A stretch of DNA of 64,000 bases. It comes from Aphanomyces cochlioides (Eukaryota > Oomycota > Saprolegniomycetes > Saprolegniales > Verrucalvaceae). The stretch covers positions 1,054,001-1,118,000 of the forward strand of contig JAHQRK010000023.1 in NCBI GenBank assembly GCA_019828595.1, written 5' to 3'. The notes below the pieces were generated by a model, which saw nothing but the letters and a program-made list of their open reading frames with translations, did no database searches and had not been told where the DNA came from. The position numbers were made by a program, and so were the translations under genes. This document shows, one piece after another, positions 33,020-45,334 of this stretch (the first letter of the stretch is position 1; the number at the start of each line of letters is the position of its first letter).

Positions 33020-33712
33020 CTAAGCTAGCGACACAGCGACCGCGCCGTCTTCTTCCTTGGCTTCGCCTTGGGCCGACTTGAGCCAGCAAGTGCCGCCTTG
33101 AAAGTTCGTCCAGACGTAATTGCGGCATCCAGTCGTGTTCTTGCAGACGTCGCAGCACAAGTCTGGCGTCGCTCGCTGCGTGGCATTGATATCGTTGCCG
33201 GGATAGTCCACGTTGATCTTTTGCGGTCCACACGAAGACGACGACTTGGTGGAGAGGAAGCCGGCCTTCGCTCCACTTAGTGTCGAATTGACGCCGATGG
33301 TGTGCTTGAGCCAGCAAGTGCCGCCTTCAAAGTCGGTCCAGACAAACATTTTGCAGCCAGGCGCTGCGGCGCAGTCGGCACAGCAAGCATCCGCAGTCGA
33401 TTGCGACGTCGACTTCAAATCAAAGCCTTTGAAATCGACGTTGTTTTGGAACGACTGGCACGTTTCAACGGGCTTTGCCGTCATGGCAGCGGTCGTCGCT
33501 GGCGTTGGTGCCGCTGTGGTCGTCGTCGCTGGCGTTGGTGCCGCTGTGGTCGTCGTCGCTGGCGTTGGTGCCGCTGTGGGCGTCGTCGCTGGCGTTGGTG
33601 CCGCTGTGGGCGTCGCCACTGGATTCACTTCCAAACGGCGGCTCAGAGACGGGGAGATATTGGCCGTGGCGTAGCTTGCGGCAAGCGTGAGCAGCAGGAA
33701 CTTGTGCAGCAT
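33020..33712 (-). CDS. Secreted PAN/Apple-domain protein (array copy 1)
   Basis: A 230-residue intronless ORF taken from the ATG at 33712; a TTG five codons upstream extends the frame but has no ATG. It has a signal peptide (MLHKFLLLTLAASYATA), a short basic segment SRRLEVNP, a linker of four APTPATT repeats, and two PAN modules: first CQSFQNNVDFKGFDL...CCADC...MFVWT...GTCWLKH, second INVDYPGNDINA...CCDVC...YVWT...GTCWLKS. Each module keeps its cysteines. PAN modules bind sugars or proteins outside the cell; in oomycetes such proteins are candidate adhesins. It is the only apparently complete cellular gene in the repeat unit. It is related to, but clearly distinct from, the gene at 5546-6184. 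Confidence 0.88.
   Translation of the reverse strand: MLHKFLLLTLAASYATANISPSLSRRLEVNPVATPTAAPTPATTPTAAPTPATTTTAAPTPATTTTAAPTPATTAAMTAKPVETCQSFQNNVDFKGFDLKSTSQSTADACCADCAAAPGCKMFVWTDFEGGTCWLKHTIGVNSTLSGAKAGFLSTKSSSSCGPQKINVDYPGNDINATQRATPDLCCDVCKNTTGCRNYVWTNFQGGTCWLKSAQGEAKEEDGAVAVSLA
33491..33610. repeat. 30-bp minisatellite coding the Thr/Pro/Ala linker (4 copies, unit 1)
   Basis: A 30-bp unit (GTCGTCGCTGGCGTTGGTGC...) is repeated four times in frame inside the PAN gene. Copies in units 2 and 3 number four, in unit 4 three, and in unit 5 two, changing linker length by ten residues each without breaking the gene. Confidence 0.9.
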
Positions 33713-33891
33713 GACGCAATTTTTCAAATGAAGAGATGGTTTGAAGCGCCTGGGGTGTGCATCCGCTCATCTGATAAAGATCACGTGGAAGCTGGCGGAA
33801 ATCTCAGTTGCAACCTTTGGCTGCGCTGGAATCGCCTCGGATTCAAGCGGTAGGTCATCAAGACAGCCGCGTAGCTATGGCTGAGAGAGCG

Positions 33892-33988
33892 GCGCACCTG
33901 GAATCTCATAACCAGTTCCCAGCACATGCACCTAGTGCACCTAGTTACGTGGCAGCGCACCTGGAATCTCATGACCAGTTCCCAGCAC
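33892..33988. repeat. 63-bp minisatellite, about 1.5 copies (unit 1)
   Basis: The repeat begins GCGCACCTGGAATCTCATGA and ends TTACGTGGCA. Unit 1 has one full and one partial copy, upstream of the PAN gene on the minus strand. Other units have one more. Confidence 0.88.
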
Positions 33989-36036
33989 GAGAAATTCCCT
34001 CATAAGTCAAAAAACGTAGGAACACTATTTGATATTTTGATACATCGTAGGAAAAATATTCCTATATTTTCCATTTTTCGAATCAAAATTCTCACACATG
34101 AACTTGATTAAAGTATAGAATTAGTTTTGACCGACATTTATGGGAAATCGTAGGAACAAAATTCCTACGATTCATCGACCAATCATACAACTATAAAATC
34201 TCTTTATATTGACCAATTATACTGTAGAATGTCATCTATCTGAGTGTTTGGAGCGGATGAACGTGTGCCAGATTCATGAGCCCGTCAAAGTAGCACTGAA
34301 ATCCTTGCACACTTCCTTCTCATGTTAGGATTCAACGTCGGAAGCTTCAGGTGGTAGCTCATGCCCGTTAAAAGGAGAAAGATTTGAATAGACTAGTGAA
34401 AATTTGACAAGATGACTCCTGTCGTATCTCACGTTCAACCATCAAAAGGACTCAAAAACTAAATATCTACACTTTACGTAGGATATTTCTAACTCTCCTT
34501 TGTTGCATGTGTAAAGTTTTACCAGTAATTCACTTCGTCGACATTCTCCTCATGAAGAATGCTTCAAACAGGCTGCGTCCTCAGCCTGCACTGTGTGTCT
34601 ATATGAGATGAACACAACATTGGACTCCACTACTTGTACGAGGTGCTTGATGCAATCAAGCGTGTCTGAATCTTAGCCTTAAAACATGTAATCACACGCA
34701 AAATCTCGGGTAAAATCACAGAAGGATTTTTCTGCGGGAAAATGAGCCAATCACATTTCGAGAAAATCCCAAAAATAGCATCAAAGAACCAGGGAGCCAA
34801 ACACACTCTGACCTTGACTGACGTTTGACGAGTCGTAGATAAGATGCAATATAACGAAGAACCTATTGCTAAGAAGCGCAGCACAACAAGTTAAGATAGT
34901 GAGAAGCGTTGAGCAGTTGAGGTGTTGTATTCCCTTTTCTTTCTGTCCACGCAACGCGATGTTTCATTTCAACTTATGGCTGGAATCTACTAGCGTGGTT
35001 TTATCACTCATCGTTATATTAGAGATATGTCATACGCTACAGTACTGCAATCCTTTAGAACTTATTGAGATATAACTAAAAACATTGAGAAAAGCGTCGT
35101 TATCATACGTCAACATACAAAACAAGGGGGTAAATTGCTTTTGCTACGAGCAAGCCTGTAGTGAGTGATTCCTACGATGAATGCCACAGGAACTTGTCCA
35201 GACATCAGATGTGCCATGAGCCATACGCATATACTCAATCGGCCATCGTGTGGTGTAATAGTAAATTGATATCGTTTAGGATAATCACTGGATACACTTC
35301 TCATCACTACTGAGCTTATACAAACTAACGTGAAGGTCTGCATGCAAAGTGTGTTTCAAATGAACAACAGCTAGTACGTGTCTACATGCAGCATTTTCAA
35401 AGAGCCAATTCAAATTCAAATTTGTCTCCAGAGTCACTTATCATAACAACTTCATTTCAGGCGAATGTTAATTACCTTCAATTTAGAATAAACACTAAAC
35501 TCTAAGGTAGTCTCAAGTGTGCTGATGATTGCCTGCCTTTTAAAGTCAATAAAGGCATTTTCGATTGCCATTTGAGACTTGCACGTAAGAGTCGCTGTCT
35601 CATGACTTGTGTTTTTGGCCAATTAAACACCGCACAACTTTTAACAACTATTGATTAGCTGAAATATACATAGTAGGATTATTTTTCTGTGAATTCCGAA
35701 GACAAGTCATTCAACATCACGTGGTGACCTGTTTGAAGCAATACACAGGCGCCCCGATTAAAAAATATACCATCTACGTAAGAAGTCGAACGGAATGAGG
35801 GGATAAACTGAAGCTGTTAGTACAACACGTTGTGCCACAGGACCATTACATATGGAGACGTGTATTATGTAAGGTGCATAGAGCACAACCGTTAGCTCAA
35901 AGCTATGGTAAGATTTAACAATGGTACCTCGCGCATCCCCAGCGTAGATGGTTCTAGGAGGATCCCTTTATTGGTAAAAGATTCATTTAAAGAGAAAAAT
36001 ACATTCAAAATCATTTCGGCAAATCGACGAAGTTGG
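33989..36036. other. AT-rich non-coding part of the unit
   Basis: About 2 kb without a convincing gene; the short frames (for example minus 34630-34884 and 35110-35343) look random. Near the left edge, CGTAGGAA is repeated in both orientations (34012, 34046, and the hairpin CGTAGGAACAAAATTCCTACG core at 34150-34170), possibly a decayed small transposon. The same block recurs in units 2-4. Confidence 0.5.
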
Positions 36037-36608
36037 CAATAACGTAAATCACCAGTCTTTGCCCTCGATATCGACCCCTTAGCTTTTTGGACTATCTCGA
36101 GATCCACAAAGATTTGTACAACCCACAACATTTTGACGTGTAGAGGAGAAACCGCTCTATATGAAAGTATCAATCAATGAAGGGTTTACTCAATACACAA
36201 GCCACAGTCAATGATTAAAAGCACATCATCAACTTCACAATAATCAGTATTTTGCCCCCTTTTATACTTGATAATTGTATGGAAAGTGCAAGAATTGAGT
36301 TGTTGACCTCAAAAGTGCAAAATTCTGGAACTATTTATTACCCTAACCCACATAAAAATATTTGTTTTGGCAAGTTATTTGTTTGAATGGGAAATTGTCA
36401 CATTTGGTACTTTGCGACATGGATGACATGCACTGGCCCATTCAACATCACTTTGTCTGCAAACTCTCAATTCTGTCATGGCTAAAGCATGTAAACTTCG
36501 ACATTATCATCAGGATTAACACACGAATGTTGTAGCTCACTAGCATCTGTACTCTCTTGACAGGGCTTTGAACGTTTTGACTTTCTCTTCGAGCGAACTG
36601 ACATCTCA

Positions 36609-38395
36609 TCAAACATATGTTCGGCCATGTCTTTTGTCAAGAGCTTCCCTGCAAAATATCAATAGTCTTACGCTTTCCTGTGGATCTTTTGTTTCCGCGG
36701 GCAGTACAAGAACATCAGTCTCAATAACTTCACGATGACGAAGCCACAATCCATCCAAGCACGCTGACTTTGTCCCATTTGATGAAAACAGAGACAAACG
36801 CCTCTTCATTTCAACCCAAGAAGGTGGAAAAATACCACATGACCGAAAACCAGACACAACATTGCTCGAGGATATAGATTGAGTCCAAGCATTTGTAGCC
36901 AAACGAATAGCCATAGGTTGGTTTAGATACATTGCATGTAGATGAGCTAACCATGTATTGAAATAGATCTCGTCTCAATTTCTTCTTGTATGGCCCAAAT
37001 ACAGCAACGTCCAAAGGTTGCACCAAATGTGTAGCATTGCCAGGAAGACAAACCAACAAGATTTCAAGTCTCAGTGCATCCAAAATAATGAGTGGGTCGG
37101 AGAAATGGGCTTTATATCCATCAAACACAGAACAATTGGTCTTTTCACAGTTGGTGGCACATGCTCAGCAAGGAAAGTCAACCATTTTCGAAAGATTGAA
37201 CGATTGATAAATCCACTGTCACTGACTGTGACTGATGAATTCGAGATAGTGCACTCATTTGATACAGATTGATCAATACGTTGTCCGGGTAAAATAAACA
37301 GGGGTGGTAAAATATATCCATTGGCACTAGCGCTAGCCACAATAGTGAGATGAAAGTTGGCGGTAATAGTCTTCGACCAAACATTTGATGATCCTTTCCA
37401 GGCAAGAACTTTCTTGGACTTTTGGCGAGTACCAAAACCAGTTTCGTCCATATTGAATATTCGGTCAGAGGATAATTGGTTTTCAACCGTGACATTGACA
37501 AGAGTGGTAAACAAATTGTGAACACCATCCAAGTCGATCTCATTGCGAACTCTTGATATAATTTGTGACTGCCGCATGGTCAATTCGGGATGACGTTTCA
37601 AGAACCTCGCGCACCAGCCATGTGTAAGCTTTCGAATTCCCATCAATGTGCATATCTCGTTTGCTTTGATAAGTAAATCATGACGATCGATCGGGAAACC
37701 ATCACGTTGCATACCCACAGTCCATTGGACAAGTTTAGCCTCGCAATCAGCTGGGAGAGAAGGTGGTGGGCCCATGCGTTTCGCCTTTATAGGTGAACCA
37801 CGGCGCTTCAAACATATATACCGTATTTCCCGTAAGGTTGTCACCACGAATGATTTTCGAAAATGGTGACAAGTCCAAAGGAAATCAGATATCAAAACGA
37901 GGTACATTTGATTGGGTAAAAATTAGACTTATTTACCAATCATAATATTATCATGAACACTTCGCAGTCGTATGTCGACTTTACGAGTGGCTGACTCCAG
38001 TTTGGGAGAATGAAAACCTGCAACGCTCATTTGGGTCCAGGTTTGCCGACTGCAACGCATGAACACGACAAATTTATGACCCTGGTATCTAATTGAGCCA
38101 TTGCATTTCTTCCAATAAGATCTGACTGGTGACAACTCAAGGGGAACTCCGAAAAATTTCATCAGATTGTATTATAAATGATACTATAAATTTGTATGGA
38201 TCATTTAAATAATTTTATCAGTGGTGACAACTCAATGGGAAAAAAATAGTGGTGACAACCTTACAGGAAATACGGTAGTGCTTTAATGTGCGATATGGCT
38301 GTCGATATACTTACATGTTTCTGTTTCTCACCTTCTAGAACTCTTTGGATTGCGGACTCGATCACTTCAGGCGAGTGGTTGACGTGCTTCGGCAT
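36609..38395 (-). pseudogene. Pogo-family transposase, frameshifted (unit 1)
   Basis: Exon 1 (38395-38315) encodes MPKHVNHSPEVIESAIQRVL and further; a GTAAGT donor follows, and the second exon starts at 37805 in the matching frame (RRGSPIKAKRMGPPPS). The intron was originally 52 nt and now holds the MITE. Exon 2 carries the CENP-B-type domain (LTHGWCARFLKRHPELTMRQ) and the first catalytic Asp in FNMDETGFGT. After KRPIVL one base is missing: the protein continues in the next frame as FDGYKAHFSDP with the second Asp and LVQPLDVAVFGPYKKKL with the third. Another shift near 36965 leads to LAHLHAMYLNQP. The end at 36609 is the last open frame. All copies share these breaks, so the element was dead before the array formed. 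Confidence 0.78.
37821..38275. mobile_element. 455-bp Tc1/mariner-type MITE inside the transposase intron (unit 1)
   Basis: Inverted repeats of about 27 bp, starting CCGTATTTCCCGTAAGGTTG (one mismatch between ends), are bounded by TA at 37819-37820 and 38276-38277. Inside, GTGGTGACAACT-like motifs recur near the right end. It carries no transposase; a minus frame (38162-37929) is probably chance. Confidence 0.88.
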
Positions 38396-39222
38396 TTCCA
38401 AATGTGCTGGTTCATAGAATATTATGTCTTAGTGTTTCCCACCAATGGTCCATTTGACCAATAAGAAGTCTTTATTGCCCACGAAGCTCTACGGTTGGAT
38501 ATAATACAATACTCTGGCCCGTGAAAAGCGAAAGGGGCAAACAACTGAAAAACAGGGCAAAGACTGGTGATTTACGTTATTGGTGATTTGATTCAGATCA
38601 CTGATTCACCAATCGACGCCATTGGCTAATAAATATTTTGGGCTATTGTGATTGGCTAAATAAAATTTGAGAGAAAGTACTATCCCCATGAGGGAAAGTA
38701 TTTCATTCATCCAATGTATTGGCGTGATTTGCAAAGAACCAATCCAAATTGGGAAATTTCTAGTGAACCCACAATATAAAAAGTTTTTCTCTTAATCTAG
38801 AAGGCTTTAAATATGTAGAACAAGCTGTTCTCTTAATCTAGAAGGCTTTAAATATTCATAACAAGCGTTTCGTGATTTATAACAAAACGTTATACAATTT
38901 TAGTACAAAACGCCGTTGTGGTACAACGATTGCACAACGAGCCAGATTGTACAACCTGCTGTTAATTGCCACATGGTTGAAATGATTGTCTGCCTTGGGC
39001 ATGACCATGTTTCTACCGTCGACATGACAGCGAAGCCAATGTTGGTAACGTACGTGGTCGAGCGGTTCACATCAATGGCCGGTTGCTAATTGACGGCTAG
39101 GAAACGCTGTTCATCGCCATCAGTTAGGAATTCAAACACGATACGATGATCGTTTATAAACAAACTTATAAATGCTTCACGGAGTTGGTTGAGCTGTGGC
39201 AGTGCCATGGGGACAAAATAGT

Positions 39223-39705
39223 TTAAGGGACGGTGCTGCTCGCGCGGATTGAGCGGGCGACACTGGTGACCTTGTTGTGCGTCATGGATGGATGGCCAGC
39301 GTTGATGCGCGATGTGAAGGCGGTTTGGGTGTAGGTGTTCTTGTGGAGCACGTAGTTGACAGCGAATTTGATCAAAGCAATGCCAAGGTAAGGGCCACCG
39401 CAGCCAAAGACAGCAACGCGATCCGACGGATAGCCTTGGAAGCCAAAGTAACCGATGACACTGGCGGCGACTTGAGCGACTACAAAGGCAAACAAGAGCA
39501 AGTTGCATGGTTTCTCGGCAAAGAACCAAGTGTTAATGCCCGCAGTGCGCGTGACAAAGATCAACGCCTGGCCAGAGATCGACACTTGCGTGTAGATGAG
39601 TCCACGCATGATGCCATCCTTCTTTTGCACGCCAGGCCCGATCGACTTCTTTCCACGCGACCACGTTAATGGTGTTTTGCATAGTCGTTGGAGTTTACGC
39701 GTCAA
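39223..39705 (-). pseudogene. H+-ATPase C-terminal fragment (unit 2)
   Basis: Same fragment and boundaries as in unit 1, with no change in the ATPase-like residues. A 2-bp deletion just outside it (about 39753) is private to this unit. Confidence 0.8.
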
Positions 39706-39895
39706 CCATCTTAACTGTCGCTTCCTTCACAACTGCCATGCAGTTACATGCCAACATGGAAGAAGAACGTCGCTGTAGAATTGATCGAGGAGCGAGCGAT
39801 CGTATTGTTCGTGGAGGGCAACAACGCGGCGGTCCATTGGGTGGTCACGATTGATTGCCGACCAAATATGACTTTATTATGGAACGAGTGGACGA

Positions 39896-40588
39896 CTAAG
39901 CTAGCGACACAGCGACCGCGCCGTCTTCTTCCTTGGCTTCGCCTTGGGCCGACTTGAGCCAGCAAGTGCCGCCTTGAAAGTTCGTCCAGACGTAATTGCG
40001 GCATCCAGTCGTGTTCTTGCAGACGTCGCAGCACAAGTCTGGCGTCGCTCGCTGCGTGGCATTGATATCGTTGCCGGGATAGTCCACGTTGATCTTTTGC
40101 GGTCCACACGAAGACGACGACTTGGTGGAGAGGAAGCCGGCCTTCGCTCCACTTAGTGTCGAATTGACGCCGATGGTGTGCTTGAGCCAGCAAGTGCCGC
40201 CTTCAAAGTCGGTCCAGACAAACATTTTGCAGCCAGGCGCTGCGGCGCAGTCGGCACAGCAAGCATCCGCAGTCGATTGCGACGTCGACTTCAAATCAAA
40301 GCCTTTGAAATCGACGTTGTTTTGGAACGACTGGCACGTTTCAACGGGCTTTGCCGTCATGGCAGCGGTCGTCGCTGGCGTTGGTGCCGCTGTGGTCGTC
40401 GTCGCTGGCGTTGGTGCCGCTGTGGTCGTCGTCGCTGGCGTTGGTGCCGCTGTGGGCGTCGTCGCTGGCGTTGGTGCCGCTGTGGGCGTCGCCACTGGAT
40501 TCACTTCCAAACGGCGGCTCAGAGACGGGGAGATATTGGCCGTGGCGTAGCTTGCGGCAAGCGTGAGCAGCAGGAACTTGTGCAGCAT
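39896..40588 (-). CDS. Secreted PAN/Apple-domain protein (array copy 2)
   Basis: The 230-residue protein is identical to array copy 1, with four linker repeats. Signal peptide and both PAN modules are intact. The start is the ATG at 40588 by analogy with copy 1. Confidence 0.88.
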   Translation of the reverse strand: MLHKFLLLTLAASYATANISPSLSRRLEVNPVATPTAAPTPATTPTAAPTPATTTTAAPTPATTTTAAPTPATTAAMTAKPVETCQSFQNNVDFKGFDLKSTSQSTADACCADCAAAPGCKMFVWTDFEGGTCWLKHTIGVNSTLSGAKAGFLSTKSSSSCGPQKINVDYPGNDINATQRATPDLCCDVCKNTTGCRNYVWTNFQGGTCWLKSAQGEAKEEDGAVAVSLA

Positions 40589-40767
40589 GACGCAATTTTT
40601 CAAATGAAGAGATGGTTTGAAGCGCCTGGGGTGTGCATCCGCTCATCTGATAAAGATCACGTGGAAGCTGGCGGAAATCTCAGTTGCAACCTTTGGCTGC
40701 GCTGGAATCGCCTCGGATTCAAGCGGTAGGTCATCAAGACAGCCGCGTAGCTATGGCTGAGAGAGCG

Positions 40768-40927
40768 GCGCACCTGGAATCTCATAACCAGTTCCCAGCA
40801 CATGCACCTAGTGCACCTAGTTACGTGGCAGCGCACCTGGAATCTCATGACCAGTTCCCAGCACATGCACCTAGTGCACCTAGTTACGTGGCAGCGCACC
40901 TGGAATCTCATGACCAGTTCCCAGCAC
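40768..40927. repeat. 63-bp minisatellite, about 2.5 copies (unit 2)
   Basis: Two full and one partial copy; the first has CATAACC where later ones have CATGACC, as in units 1, 3 and 4. Confidence 0.88.
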
Positions 40928-43547
40928 GAGAAATTCCCTCATAAGTCAAAAAACGTAGGAACACTATTTGATATTTTGATACATCGTAGGAAAAATATTC
41001 CTATATTTTCCATTTTTCGAATCAAAATTCTCACACATGAACTTGATTAAAGTATAGAATTAGTTTTGACCGACATTTATGGGAAATCGTAGGAACAAAA
41101 TTCCTACGATTCATCGACCAATCATACAACTATAAAATCTCTTTATATTGACCAATTATACTGTAGAATGTCATCTATCTGAGTGTTTGGAGCGGATGAA
41201 CGTGTGCCAGATTCATGAGCCCGTCAAAGTAGCACTGAAATCCTTGCACACTTCCTTCTCATGTTAGGATTCAACGTCGGAAGCTTCAGGTGGTAGCTCA
41301 TGCCCGTTAAAAGGAGAAAGATTTGAATAGACTAGTGAAAATTTGACAAGATGACTCCTGTCGTATCTCACGTTCAACCATCAAAAGGACTCAAAAACTA
41401 AATATCTACACTTTACGTAGGATATTTCTAACTCTCCTTTGTTGCATGTGTAAAGTTTTACCAGTAATTCACTTCGTCGACATTCTCCTCATGAAGAATG
41501 CTTCAAACAGGCTGCGTCCTCAGCCTGCACTGTGTGTCTATATGAGATGAACACAACATTGGACTCCACTACTTGTACGAGGTGCTTGATGCAATCAAGC
41601 GTGTCTGAATCTTAGCCTTAAAACATGTAATCACACGCAAAATCTCGGGTAAAATCACAGAAGGATTTTTCTGCGGGAAAATGAGCCAATCACATTTCGA
41701 GAAAATCCCAAAAATAGCATCAAAGAACCAGGGAGCCAAACACACTCTGACCTTGACTGACGTTTGACGAGTCGTAGATAAGATGCAATATAACGAAGAA
41801 CCTATTGCTAAGAAGCGCAGCACAACAAGTTAAGATAGTGAGAAGCGTTGAGCAGTTGAGGTGTTGTATTCCCTTTTCTTTCTGTCCACGCAACGCGATG
41901 TTTCATTTCAACTTATGGCTGGAATCTACTAGCGTGGTTTTATCACTCATCGTTATATTAGAGATATGTCATACGCTACAGTACTGCAATCCTTTAGAAC
42001 TTATTGAGATATAACTAAAAACATTGAGAAAAGCGTCGTTATCATACGTCAACATACAAAACAAGGGGGTAAATTGCTTTTGCTACGAGCAAGCCTGTAG
42101 TGAGTGATTCCTACGATGAATGCCACAGGAACTTGTCCAGACATCAGATGTGCCATGAGCCATACGCATATACTCAATCGGCCATCGTGTGGTGTAATAG
42201 TAAATTGATATCGTTTAGGATAATCACTGGATACACTTCTCATCACTACTGAGCTTATACAAACTAACGTGAAGGTCTGCATGCAAAGTGTGTTTCAAAT
42301 GAACAACAGCTAGTACGTGTCTACATGCAGCATTTTCAAAGAGCCAATTCAAATTCAAATTTGTCTCCAGAGTCACTTATCATAACAACTTCATTTCAGG
42401 CGAATGTTAATTACCTTCAATTTAGAATAAACACTAAACTCTAAGGTAGTCTCAAGTGTGCTGATGATTGCCTGCCTTTTAAAGTCAATAAAGGCATTTT
42501 CGATTGCCATTTGAGACTTGCACGTAAGAGTCGCTGTCTCATGACTTGTGTTTTTGGCCAATTAAACACCGCACAACTTTTAACAACTATTGATTAGCTG
42601 AAATATACATAGTAGGATTATTTTTCTGTGAATTCCGAAGACAAGTCATTCAACATCACGTGGTGACCTGTTTGAAGCAATACACAGGCGCCCCGATTAA
42701 AAAATATACCATCTACGTAAGAAGTCGAACGGAATGAGGGGATAAACTGAAGCTGTTAGTACAACACGTTGTGCCACAGGACCATTACATATGGAGACGT
42801 GTATTATGTAAGGTGCATAGAGCACAACCGTTAGCTCAAAGCTATGGTAAGATTTAACAATGGTACCTCGCGCATCCCCAGCGTAGATGGTTCTAGGAGG
42901 ATCCCTTTATTGGTAAAAGATTCATTTAAAGAGAAAAATACATTCAAAATCATTTCGGCAAATCGACGAAGTTGGCAATAACGTAAATCACCAGTCTTTG
43001 CCCTCGATATCGACCCCTTAGCTTTTTGGACTATCTCGAGATCCACAAAGATTTGTACAACCCACAACATTTTGACGTGTAGAGGAGAAACCGCTCTATA
43101 TGAAAGTATCAATCAATGAAGGGTTTACTCAATACACAAGCCACAGTCAATGATTAAAAGCACATCATCAACTTCACAATAATCAGTATTTTGCCCCCTT
43201 TTATACTTGATAATTGTATGGAAAGTGCAAGAATTGAGTTGTTGACCTCAAAAGTGCAAAATTCTGGAACTATTTATTACCCTAACCCACATAAAAATAT
43301 TTGTTTTGGCAAGTTATTTGTTTGAATGGGAAATTGTCACATTTGGTACTTTGCGACATGGATGACATGCACTGGCCCATTCAACATCACTTTGTCTGCA
43401 AACTCTCAATTCTGTCATGGCTAAAGCATGTAAACTTCGACATTATCATCAGGATTAACACACGAATGTTGTAGCTCACTAGCATCTGTACTCTCTTGAC
43501 AGGGCTTTGAACGTTTTGACTTTCTCTTCGAGCGAACTGACATCTCA

Positions 43548-45334
43548 TCAAACATATGTTCGGCCATGTCTTTTGTCAAGAGCTTCCCTGCAAAATATCA
43601 ATAGTCTTACGCTTTCCTGTGGATCTTTTGTTTCCGCGGGCAGTACAAGAACATCAGTCTCAATAACTTCACGATGACGAAGCCACAATCCATCCAAGCA
43701 CGCTGACTTTGTCCCATTTGATGAAAACAGAGACAAACGCCTCTTCATTTCAACCCAAGAAGGTGGAAAAATACCACATGACCGAAAACCAGACACAACA
43801 TTGCTCGAGGATATAGATTGAGTCCAAGCATTTGTAGCCAAACGAATAGCCATAGGTTGGTTTAGATACATTGCATGTAGATGAGCTAACCATGTATTGA
43901 AATAGATCTCGTCTCAATTTCTTCTTGTATGGCCCAAATACAGCAACGTCCAAAGGTTGCACCAAATGTGTAGCATTGCCAGGAAGACAAACCAACAAGA
44001 TTTCAAGTCTCAGTGCATCCAAAATAATGAGTGGGTCGGAGAAATGGGCTTTATATCCATCAAACACAGAACAATTGGTCTTTTCACAGTTGGTGGCACA
44101 TGCTCAGCAAGGAAAGTCAACCATTTTCGAAAGATTGAACGATTGATAAATCCACTGTCACTGACTGTGACTGATGAATTCGAGATAGTGCACTCATTTG
44201 ATACAGATTGATCAATACGTTGTCCGGGTAAAATAAACAGGGGTGGTAAAATATATCCATTGGCACTAGCGCTAGCCACAATAGTGAGATGAAAGTTGGC
44301 GGTAATAGTCTTCGACCAAACATTTGATGATCCTTTCCAGGCAAGAACTTTCTTGGACTTTTGGCGAGTACCAAAACCAGTTTCGTCCATATTGAATATT
44401 CGGTCAGAGGATAATTGGTTTTCAACCGTGACGTTGACAAGAGTGGTAAACAAATTGTGAACACCATCCAAGTCGATCTCATTGCGAACTCTTGATATAA
44501 TTTGTGACTGCCGCATGGTCAATTCGGGATGACGTTTCAAGAACCTCGCGCACCAGCCATGTGTAAGCTTTCGAATTCCCATCAATGTGCATATCTCGTT
44601 TGCTTTGATAAGTAAATCATGACGATCGATCGGGAAACCATCACGTTGCATACCCACAGTCCATTGGACAAGTTTAGCCTCGCAATCAGCTGGGAGAGAA
44701 GGTGGTGGGCCCATGCGTTTCGCCTTTATAGGTGAACCACGGCGCTTCAAACATATATACCGTATTTCCCGTAAGGTTGTCACCACGAATGATTTTCGAA
44801 AATGGTGACAAGTCCAAAGGAAATCAGATATCAAAACGAGGTACATTTGATTGGGTAAAAATTAGACTTATTTACCAATCATAATATTATCATGAACACT
44901 TCGCAGTCGTATGTCGACTTTACGAGTGGCTGACTCCAGTTTGGGAGAATGAAAACCTGCAACGCTCATTTGGGTCCAGGTTTGCCGACTGCAACGCATG
45001 AACACGACAAATTTATGACCCTGGTATCTAATTGAGCCATTGCATTTCTTCCAATAAGATCTGACTGGTGACAACTCAAGGGGAACTCCGAAAAATTTCA
45101 TCAGATTGTATTATAAATGATACTATAAATTTGTATGGATCATTTAAATAATTTTATCAGTGGTGACAACTCAATGGGAAAAAAATAGTGGTGACAACCT
45201 TACAGGAAATACGGTAGTGCTTTAATGTGCGATATGGCTGTCGATATACTTACATGTTTCTGTTTCTCACCTTCTAGAACTCTTTGGATTGCGGACTCGA
45301 TCACTTCAGGCGAGTGGTTGACGTGCTTCGGCAT
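43548..45334 (-). pseudogene. Pogo-family transposase, frameshifted (unit 2)
   Basis: Same exon structure and frameshifts as unit 1. One overlapping-frame change (LLSTSR for LLSMSR, an A/G difference near 44433) separates units 2-4 from unit 1. Confidence 0.78.
44760..45214. mobile_element. 455-bp MITE (unit 2)
   Basis: Same MITE at the same intron position as in unit 1, with TA on both sides; its insertion therefore predates the array. Confidence 0.88.

Larger units (their letters stand above)
36042..38577 (-). mobile_element. Pogo-type transposon with nested MITE (unit 1)
   Basis: A perfect 29-bp inverted repeat (36037-36065 and 38554-38582; core CGTAAATCACCAGTCTTTGC) flanks a minus-strand transposase. 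TA at 36040-36041 and 38578-38579 can be the target duplication, but the inverted match runs 3 nt beyond, so ends are uncertain by a few bases. The element is 2536 bp, including the 455-bp MITE. Confidence 0.8.

Noticed and set aside
32791..33081. Plus-strand ORF starting MVFCIVVGVYASTILTVASF, looking like a signal peptide, in each array unit
   Set aside because: Unit 2 has a 2-bp deletion that shifts its frame without other change, and most of it overlaps the minus-strand PAN 3' end; the apparent signal peptide is a read of the dispersed 74-bp segment.
33302..33853. Plus-strand ORF with RRWRWCRCG repeats
   Set aside because: It is the opposite-strand shadow of the Thr/Pro/Ala linker minisatellite in the PAN gene.
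35892..36173. Minus-strand ORF of 93 codons crossing the left pogo end
   Set aside because: It runs across a transposon boundary, shows no motif, and is likely chance.
37929..38162. 77-codon ORF inside the MITE
   Set aside because: MITEs are non-coding, and no transposase motif is present.
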